Shown here: piece by piece, positions 13,879 through 18,788 of the stretch
Layout: each line of letters begins with the position of its first letter
Position numbering within the stretch: position 1 is the first letter of the stretch
Assembly: GCA_027488495.1 (NCBI GenBank)
Contig: JAIYBO010000057.1
Coordinates: forward strand, 1 to 18,788
Source: Bacteroidota bacterium
Lineage (GTDB): Bacteria > Bacteroidota > Bacteroidia > NS11-12g > UBA955
DNA length: 18,788 bases
Direction of reading: 5' to 3'
Notes under the pieces: generated by a model
The model's database searches: none
What the model was told of the DNA's origin: nothing
Seen by the model: only the letters and a program-made list of their open reading frames with translations
Translations under genes and position numbers: made by a program

Positions 13879-14508
13879 ATGAAACTCATCGAGGATTTAA
13901 ATTGGCGTTATGCCACAAAAAAATATAGCAACCAAACGGTATCAGACGAGAACGTAGCGCTCATTTTAGAGAGCATCCGTTTAACCGCCACATCTCTGGG
14001 ACTGCAACCTTTCAAAATTTTCCAAATCGATCAGCCAGAGCTCAGAATGCAGTTGAAATCGGCAGCCTACAACCAATCTCAACTGGTGGATGCATCACAT
14101 GTGCTTGTTTTTGCCGTTTGGACCCAAGTCACAGAAGAGATGATCGACGATTACCTCAACCTCATTGCCAATACTCGCGGAACATCATTGGACACATTGC
14201 AAGGATTCAAAAAAAGTATCAGTGGATTCATTGGCAACAAAAATCAATCTGATATCATCAAATGGGCTAGCAATCAAGCCTACATCGCATTGGGCAAAGC
14301 CATGACCATGGCAGCCACTTTGAGAGTAGATTCTACGCCCATGGAAGGGTTTGACCCAGCCAAGGTAAATGAGATTTTGGACCTACCAACTAAAAATTTA
14401 CATGCCGCGGTGATACTTACTTTGGGCTATCGGGATGCCGAAATCGACCCATTGGCTAACGCCCAGAAAGTGAGAAGGCCCATTCACCAAATATTTGAGA
14501 AGATTTAA
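13879..14508 (+). CDS. NAD(P)H-dependent nitroreductase-family flavoprotein (NfsB-like)
   Basis: 209 residues, normal length. N-terminal RYATKKY (10-16) supplies the FMN phosphate-binding Arg/Lys positions. TATSLGLQPFKIF (36-48) matches the conserved TSLGLQPF segment of NfsB-like enzymes. TPMEGFDPAKV (near 152-162) and the C-terminal LGYRDAEIDP are also family features. It is a soluble homodimer using FMN to pass two electrons from NAD(P)H to nitroaromatics, quinones or pterins; the natural substrate is unknown. It stands 63 nt upstream of an ArsR-type regulator on the same strand. That gene has its own -7 box, so co-regulation is possible but not shown. Confidence 0.9.
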   Translation: MKLIEDLNWRYATKKYSNQTVSDENVALILESIRLTATSLGLQPFKIFQIDQPELRMQLKSAAYNQSQLVDASHVLVFAVWTQVTEEMIDDYLNLIANTRGTSLDTLQGFKKSISGFIGNKNQSDIIKWASNQAYIALGKAMTMAATLRVDSTPMEGFDPAKVNEILDLPTKNLHAAVILTLGYRDAEIDPLANAQKVRRPIHQIFEKI

Positions 14509-14521
14509 CTTCATACCCAAA

Positions 14522-14548
14522 TTGCGATTTTAATACATAGTATATTTG
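14522..14548 (+). promoter_or_regulatory. Possible promoter of the ArsR-type regulator (TTG-N16-TATATTTG)
   Basis: TTG at 14522-14524, 16-nt spacer, TATATTTG at 14541-14548 (full -7 match), 23 nt before ATG 14572. It lies in the 63-nt gap after the nitroreductase gene, which shows no terminator. Confidence 0.45.
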
Positions 14549-14571
14549 CATTATACGATTAACATCAACCC

Positions 14572-14901
14572 ATGGCAGTAAGAGGAAAATTCGAAAGCAA
14601 AATCACGTCAATCGCTGACGGCCTGAAATCCCTAGGTCACCCAGGTAGAATTTTGATTTTGCAACATCTTATGTCGCATGGTGAATGCAGTTGTCAAGAC
14701 ATAGTTGACCAGTTGCCTTATAGTCAAAGTACCGTTTCAGGTCATTTACAAAAACTCAAAGACGGCAAATTGATCAAAATGAAGTCGATCAGAACCTCAA
14801 GTGTTTACAGCATCGACATGGAAGCCATTGAACAATTGCACAAGGATTTTGGGGATTTATTCAACCTCACCAACGAGAAAAAACAACTGTCGTTGTTCTA
14901 A
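14572..14901 (+). CDS. ArsR/SmtB-family winged-helix transcriptional regulator
   Basis: 109 residues, all winged helix. SLGHPGRILILQHL (20-33) is the alpha-1/2 entry typical of ArsR proteins. QDIVDQLPYSQSTVSGHLQKLKDGKLI (42-68) is the helix-turn-helix, and 69-83 the wing. Cys39 and Cys41 in GECSCQD sit where metal-sensing ArsR proteins carry their alpha-3 cysteine pair (ELCVC). With only two cysteines in the whole protein a thiol or metal sensor is possible, but many Bacteroidota members keep this CxC without proven metal binding. Its target could be itself, the upstream nitroreductase, or genes elsewhere. The stop lies 3 nt from the stop of the convergent DUF1015 gene. Confidence 0.88.
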   Translation: MAVRGKFESKITSIADGLKSLGHPGRILILQHLMSHGECSCQDIVDQLPYSQSTVSGHLQKLKDGKLIKMKSIRTSSVYSIDMEAIEQLHKDFGDLFNLTNEKKQLSLF

Positions 14902-14904
14902 TTC

Positions 14905-16116
14905 TCAATCAAAAATCTGGGAAACAAATCCCGTTAACAATTTGGGCTCAACCCAAGTACTTTTGGGGGGCATGGTGAGATTTTGATCGGCAACATCTTC
15001 CACTTGGTGAAATGAATTTGCGGCCAACACAAACACACAATCACATGCGCCGTTTTTCACCATGTCTTGCATTTCTTGACATGGAATATCGCCCCGAACG
15101 AAGGAAATCCGCTCATCGGTACTGGTGTTCTGAATGTTGAGCAACTGCTTAAATATGCCCGATTCCACCCTACTTACTTCCAGCTTTTCCACTGCATTCA
15201 TGGTTGATGCAATTTTGCCCAATTGAAACAGGAATGAATGCTCTTTGGCAATGACCAAGGCTTCGTTGGCACCCACTTTACAGTCGTTCAATGACGCTAT
15301 GGTCTCAAACGGGATTTGGTTTTCTGTGAAATAGGCAGCAAAATCCACATTTCCAACGCCCTTGATGATGCGATGGAACGATTTAATGAGCAAATCATCT
15401 TGATCCATCACCAACGACATCAATCCATGTTGTTTGGATTTCCCAGAATTGAGCAGATATTCACTCACTGCGGCAACCCTATGATGTCCATCGGCGATAT
15501 ACAATGAATCAAATTCATTAAACGCAGCAATCACCAATCCTACCTCCTGAACACTCAATGGCCATATCTTGTGTTCAAATCCCAGCACATCCACAGTAGT
15601 TATCAGTGGCTCCTCGTTTTTTGATTGATGCAATATCTCCAAAACGGAAGTTGGCATTTTTTGCGCCAACAAAACAGGCTCAGAGATGGAATTGAGCGCA
15701 GCGATGTGCTTTACCAAGCGAGAGGCCTTGCTTTCTAGCACATTTTCGTGCTTTTTAACAGACCCATCCATGCATTGGTGGGCATCTACAGCCAATATGA
15801 GTCCTCTTAATGGCTTCACACCCGGCTGAACTTGCTCGTACAAAAACATCACATTTTCCACTCTTTCCAGTGAGTGGGTTGCGATCAATCGATTCAAATG
15901 ACTTTGACTGGCTTGATAAAACGCATCCGTTCCTTGTTCGATTTGAGCATCAAGGTACTGGGGCTTTACAACTCTAATATAACTGTCTTCATCGGTTTTT
16001 GCCAATGATTCCAATTCGGCTTGCGGTCGTTTACCCGAGCCATACGTAGGTATGCTCTGTTGTTTATCCTTCACCGGAATGAGGGCAGAAAACGTACAAA
16101 CCTTCAGTTGAGACAC
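14905..16116 (-). CDS. DUF1015 (COG4198) family protein in the serine operon
   Basis: 403 residues, soluble, no signal peptide, about the usual length of the family. KKHENVL (121-127) corresponds to the family's RHE motif. YIADGHHRVAA (206-216) is its best conserved segment, with Asp209, His211, His212 and Arg213. A DGHHR-type motif also occurs in ParB/sulfiredoxin-fold enzymes, including free-serine kinases, so nucleotide-dependent chemistry is conceivable. That is inference. The gene begins 6 nt after serA and is the last gene of serC-serA-DUF1015, an arrangement I recall from other Bacteroidota and some Firmicutes. A role in serine or phosphoserine metabolism is therefore likely; no phosphoserine phosphatase (serB) gene is present in this window. 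The N-terminal segment lacks the usual pyD motif. The 3' end lies 3 nt from the ArsR gene. Confidence 0.85.
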   Translation of the reverse strand: MSQLKVCTFSALIPVKDKQQSIPTYGSGKRPQAELESLAKTDEDSYIRVVKPQYLDAQIEQGTDAFYQASQSHLNRLIATHSLERVENVMFLYEQVQPGVKPLRGLILAVDAHQCMDGSVKKHENVLESKASRLVKHIAALNSISEPVLLAQKMPTSVLEILHQSKNEEPLITTVDVLGFEHKIWPLSVQEVGLVIAAFNEFDSLYIADGHHRVAAVSEYLLNSGKSKQHGLMSLVMDQDDLLIKSFHRIIKGVGNVDFAAYFTENQIPFETIASLNDCKVGANEALVIAKEHSFLFQLGKIASTMNAVEKLEVSRVESGIFKQLLNIQNTSTDERISFVRGDIPCQEMQDMVKNGACDCVFVLAANSFHQVEDVADQNLTMPPKSTWVEPKLLTGFVSQIFD

Positions 16117-16122
16117 AAAAAT

Positions 16123-17070
16123 TTATTTAAAAAACCCTGAAATCTTTTCCGCCAATTCAATCCCTACTCTCTCTTGGGCTTCTTTGGTACTCGCACCGAT
16201 GTGAGGCGATAAGCTGCAATTTGATTGCGACAACATGAGGTCGTTGGTAGGCGGTTCGTTTTCGAACACATCCACACCCGCACAAGATATTTGTCCGCTT
16301 TGCAAAGCCGCGGCCAATGCCTGTTCGTTTACAACACCCCCTCTGGCACAATTAATCAACACCGATCCTTGTTTCATTTTACTGATTTCAGCTGCGCCAA
16401 TGACTTCAGCGCTTCCGGGAGTGTGAACGGTGATGCAATCAGATTGAGACAATACCGTTTCCAATGTTTGTCCTTTGATTGTTACCTGGAAATTGTTTGA
16501 CTGATAGGCTTTGTTCAGAGCGATTACGAGATCGAATTCTCTTTGCTTGTAATCATAAACCAACACTTCCATACCCAATCCAATCGCCATTTTTGCCACT
16601 TCCTGACCGATTCTTCCAAACCCAATGATTCCGATCTTCTTACCCATCAGTTCAAAACCTTCAGAGTAAATTTTCTTCATTTCTTTGAACCCATCGATGC
16701 CATTTTGGGGCATTTCACGATTGGCTTTATGGAGAAATCTCGACAATGAGAACAAGTGAGCAAATACCAATTCGGCTACGGAGCGTGAGCTCGCGTTGGG
16801 CGTATTCACTACTGGGATATTTTTCTCACCGGCCGCTTTCATGTCGATGTTATCCAAACCAACACCCGCCCTTGCGATCAATTTCAAATTGGATGCATTG
16901 ATGACTTCGGCGTTCACTTTCGTGGCACTTCTCACAATCAAAACATCAAAATCACCAATTTGCGAAGACAAATCGGCTTGTGCAATTTTATCGGTAATTA
17001 CCGTGAAACCTGCTGATTCTAGAATCAACTTTCCTGCGGCGTCGATACCGTCATTGGCTAAAACTCTCAT
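16123..17070 (-). CDS. serA: D-3-phosphoglycerate dehydrogenase, short form
   Basis: 315 residues. It oxidises 3-phosphoglycerate to 3-phosphohydroxypyruvate with NAD, the first step of serine synthesis. The NAD-binding loop GFGRIG is at 150-155. The catalytic triad is visible as Arg243 (NCARGG), Glu272 (FENEPP) and His290 (SPHIGAST). There is no C-terminal ACT or ASB regulatory domain, so it belongs to the short type III enzymes and should lack the classic allosteric serine inhibition. The sequence RAGVGLDNID (67-76) fits 3-phosphoglycerate dehydrogenases better than glyoxylate or lactate dehydrogenases. The ATG overlaps the serC stop by 4 nt (ATGA), so the two are translationally coupled. 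Confidence 0.94.
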   Translation of the reverse strand: MRVLANDGIDAAGKLILESAGFTVITDKIAQADLSSQIGDFDVLIVRSATKVNAEVINASNLKLIARAGVGLDNIDMKAAGEKNIPVVNTPNASSRSVAELVFAHLFSLSRFLHKANREMPQNGIDGFKEMKKIYSEGFELMGKKIGIIGFGRIGQEVAKMAIGLGMEVLVYDYKQREFDLVIALNKAYQSNNFQVTIKGQTLETVLSQSDCITVHTPGSAEVIGAAEISKMKQGSVLINCARGGVVNEQALAAALQSGQISCAGVDVFENEPPTNDLMLSQSNCSLSPHIGASTKEAQERVGIELAEKISGFFK

Positions 17071-18137
17071 GACGCAAAGTTCTCCATGACATTTACCAAA
17101 GCCTGCACACTCTCAATGGGCAATGCATTGTAGAGGGAAGCGCGATATCCACCCACCGAGCGGTGTCCTTTCAAGCCAGACAAATTGGCTTCTTTACACG
17201 CCAAGTTGAATGCTTCTTCCAAATGCAAATGTTCATCTTCGAACACAAAGCACACATTCATTTGCGAGCGATCTTCGATGGCGGCCGTTCCTTTGAAGTA
17301 TGGGCTATTGTCGATGGCGTTATACAACAAATCCGCTTTGGCAGTATTTCTTACAGCCATTGCTTCAACACCACCCACTTCTTTCACCCATTCCAAGTTG
17401 TATTTTGAAACCAAAATTGGGAATACAGGGGGTGTATTGTACATACTGTCGTTTTCGGCATGTATGCTATATTTCATCATGGTGGGGATATGTCGATCCG
17501 CCACTTTTTGATACATATCTTTTCTGATGATCACCAAGGTTACACCGGCAGGACCCATGTTTTTCTGTGCGCCCGCATAAATCATGGCGAACTTAGAAAC
17601 ATCCACAGGCTTGGAGAAAATATCTGAACTCATATCACAAATCAATGGTACATCGCCACAGTTTGGATAAGATTTCATCTGGGTACCAAAGATGGTATTG
17701 TTGCTGGTGCAGTGAAAATAGTCTGCATCGGCGGGTACTGTATAATCCTTTGGGACGAAGGAGAAATTGGCTGCTTTACTAGATGCCAACACTTCGGTAT
17801 TTCCATAACCTTGTGCCTCAATGATCGCGCGGCTTGCCCATGTTCCTGTTTGGGTATAGGTGGCTTTGGTTTTGAGGAAATTCATGGGAATTTGAAAAAA
17901 CTGAGTGCTTGCGCCGCCTTGCAAAAACAAGACATCGTAATTTTCTGGCACATTCAGCAACTCTCTAACGAGCGTTACCGTATCAGCCATTACTTTTTCA
18001 AACTCTTTTCCGCGGTGGGAAACTTCCAAAATACTCAAGCCGGTACCGGCGAAATTTTTGATGTCCTGAATGCTCTTTTCGAAAGCACTCTCCGCCAAAA
18101 TGGATGGACCGGCAGAGAAATTATGAATCTTTGACAT
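17067..18137 (-). CDS. serC: Phosphoserine aminotransferase
   Basis: 356 residues, standard length. It is a PLP enzyme converting 3-phosphohydroxypyruvate plus glutamate to phosphoserine, and probably also serves the pyridoxal phosphate pathway. N-terminal NFSAGPSILAESAFE (6-20) and EVSHRGKEFE (38-47) are diagnostic. GGASTQF (74-80) contacts the PLP phosphate, DMSSDI (168-173) holds the ring-contacting Asp, and Lys192 in AGAQKN forms the Schiff base. HRSVGGYRASLYNA near the C-terminus completes the substrate site. First gene of serC-serA-DUF1015. Its promoter overlaps that of the divergent exported-protein gene. Confidence 0.96.
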   Translation of the reverse strand: MSKIHNFSAGPSILAESAFEKSIQDIKNFAGTGLSILEVSHRGKEFEKVMADTVTLVRELLNVPENYDVLFLQGGASTQFFQIPMNFLKTKATYTQTGTWASRAIIEAQGYGNTEVLASSKAANFSFVPKDYTVPADADYFHCTSNNTIFGTQMKSYPNCGDVPLICDMSSDIFSKPVDVSKFAMIYAGAQKNMGPAGVTLVIIRKDMYQKVADRHIPTMMKYSIHAENDSMYNTPPVFPILVSKYNLEWVKEVGGVEAMAVRNTAKADLLYNAIDNSPYFKGTAAIEDRSQMNVCFVFEDEHLHLEEAFNLACKEANLSGLKGHRSVGGYRASLYNALPIESVQALVNVMENFAS

Positions 18138-18139
18138 GG

Positions 18140-18185
18140 TTGCCTAAACAGTTACAATTTTACGCGTATAATTGCGGGTAAACAA
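18140..18185. promoter_or_regulatory. Divergent overlapping promoters of serC and the exported-protein gene
   Basis: serC side (minus): TTG at 18185-18183, 20-nt spacer, TAAAATTG at 18162-18155, 17 nt before the ATG. Other side (plus): TTG at 18140-18142, 24-nt spacer, TATAATTG at 18167-18174, 21 nt before ATG 18196. Both -7 boxes differ from TAnnTTTG at one position. They are back to back and form a near-palindrome of 22 bp (18154-18175) centred on TACGCGTA, so polymerase could hardly use both at once. Confidence 0.5.
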
Positions 18186-18195
18186 GCACTTCGCC

Positions 18196-18783
18196 ATGAT
18201 AAACATCAAAGGTTTTACAGTTTTTATCCTCCTCTTTGTGAGTGGCAGCTCTTATGCCCAATACGATGGCATTGATGGACGAACTGAAAGTCCTAGTAGC
18301 CAACCACAAAGCAAGAAGAATCGAAACGCCAATACAGACACATTGATTGATGATTACGAAACCCGGCCAAGCATTACAGACAACATATCATTGTATAAAG
18401 GATTGGAGTTCATGACCAATGGAAACCAAAACTTGTTGTATTTGCTATTTGACCCTCAAGTGGCGGCCAATTTCAACGATCGATTGTTGTTGGGCGGCGG
18501 TGTGCATTTGGGATTGAACGATTTCTCTGGTACTGCAGGTGTTTTCGGATTTTCCAGATTGATGATAAACCAGATATTTTTTCAAGCCGAATACAGAAAA
18601 ATCAACATTTTGAACGCCGAAACAGGCAGCAGAGATTGGGTTTCTTCACCCGTTATCATGGTTGGATATTGCTACGGGGCTGAAATGAGTACGTGGACAT
18701 CCATTGGGTTTTCAACCAACGGCACGTACAGCAGAAACATGCCATTTGGCGCGTTTGTCTTCAAATTCGGGATTCAGTTTTAA
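18196..18783 (+). CDS. Small exported beta-rich protein, possibly outer-membrane barrel
   Basis: 195 residues from ATG 18196. The frame is open from a TTG at 18172, but that TTG lies inside the predicted -7 box. Residues 1-22 are a signal peptide, cut probably after SYA. A polar, low-complexity stretch follows (about 25-55, rich in Ser, Asn, Gln, Lys and Asp). The remainder alternates hydrophobic and polar residues and is rich in Gly, Phe and aromatics (LLLGGGVHLGL, FQAEYRKINIL, AFVFKFGIQF), ending in Phe, as outer-membrane beta-barrels often do. I count about eight possible strands, enough for a small barrel, but I do not recognise a family. It is divergent from serC with overlapping promoters. 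It could also be a periplasmic beta-sandwich protein. Confidence 0.65.
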   Translation: MINIKGFTVFILLFVSGSSYAQYDGIDGRTESPSSQPQSKKNRNANTDTLIDDYETRPSITDNISLYKGLEFMTNGNQNLLYLLFDPQVAANFNDRLLLGGGVHLGLNDFSGTAGVFGFSRLMINQIFFQAEYRKINILNAETGSRDWVSSPVIMVGYCYGAEMSTWTSIGFSTNGTYSRNMPFGAFVFKFGIQF

Positions 18784-18788
18784 CCCAA

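Noticed and set aside
17712..18134. 140-residue plus-strand open frame, Cys-rich
   Set aside because: Antisense to serC; the Cys/Gly richness reflects the complementary codons of serC.
1..18788. CRISPR arrays, insertion sequences, phage or toxin-antitoxin modules
   Set aside because: No spaced direct repeats, transposase, integrase or paired small genes were seen on either strand.

Overview
The window is about 18.8 kb of densely packed chromosomal DNA from a member of the Bacteroidota, most likely a Flavobacteriales-type organism. The evidence is the protein families present (long S1 with a C-terminal extension, the serC-serA-DUF1015 cluster, LpxL-like acyltransferase, GT-C membrane enzymes). 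Many starts are also preceded by boxes close to the Bacteroidota -7 promoter element TAnnTTTG, and ordinary Shine-Dalgarno sequences are nearly absent. I see no mobile element, CRISPR array, phage gene or toxin-antitoxin pair. There is no gene-free stretch longer than about 150 bases.

Layout. 1-1683 (minus): a TPR protein followed by the N-terminal part of a lytic transglycosylase lipoprotein that runs off the window. 1784-2572 (plus): a YhhQ-type queuosine-precursor transporter, overlapping tail to tail with a NicO/RcnA-like metal-efflux membrane protein (2535-3167, minus). 3190-5379 (minus): rpsA with its terminator, strong Shine-Dalgarno and promoter. 5548-8385 (plus): a 945-residue GT-C glycosyltransferase with a soluble N-terminal region and C-terminal TPRs. 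8386-10358 (minus): an M42 aminopeptidase and an LpxL-like acyltransferase, coupled through TGATG. 10509-11603 (plus): a front-end-type fatty acid desaturase. 11683-11823 (minus): tRNA-Val(UAC) with promoter and terminator. 11864-13789 (minus): a YfhO-like GT-C membrane protein. 13879-14901 (plus): a nitroreductase and an ArsR-type regulator. 14905-18137 (minus): the serine operon serC-serA-DUF1015. 18196-18783 (plus): a small exported, beta-rich protein.

Functional themes. Several genes concern the envelope: transglycosylase, two GT-C enzymes, LpxL-like acyltransferase, desaturase and the exported beta-rich protein. The rest are housekeeping: translation (rpsA, tRNA-Val, the queuosine precursor supply) and serine synthesis. 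serC and serA make phosphoserine from 3-phosphoglycerate. The DUF1015 protein is tightly linked to them and is the best functional-discovery candidate here.

The most interesting signals are regulatory. They are: an AGGAGG-driven TTG start on rpsA in a phylum that mostly ignores Shine-Dalgarno pairing; head-to-head -7 boxes forming a near-palindrome between serC and the exported-protein gene; a perfect 11-bp inverted repeat framing the -7 box of the YfhO-like gene; a terminator abutting a promoter; and several apparently near-leaderless mRNAs. I do not see a clear new multi-gene system. The window reads as a normal core-genome segment with a few testable oddities.
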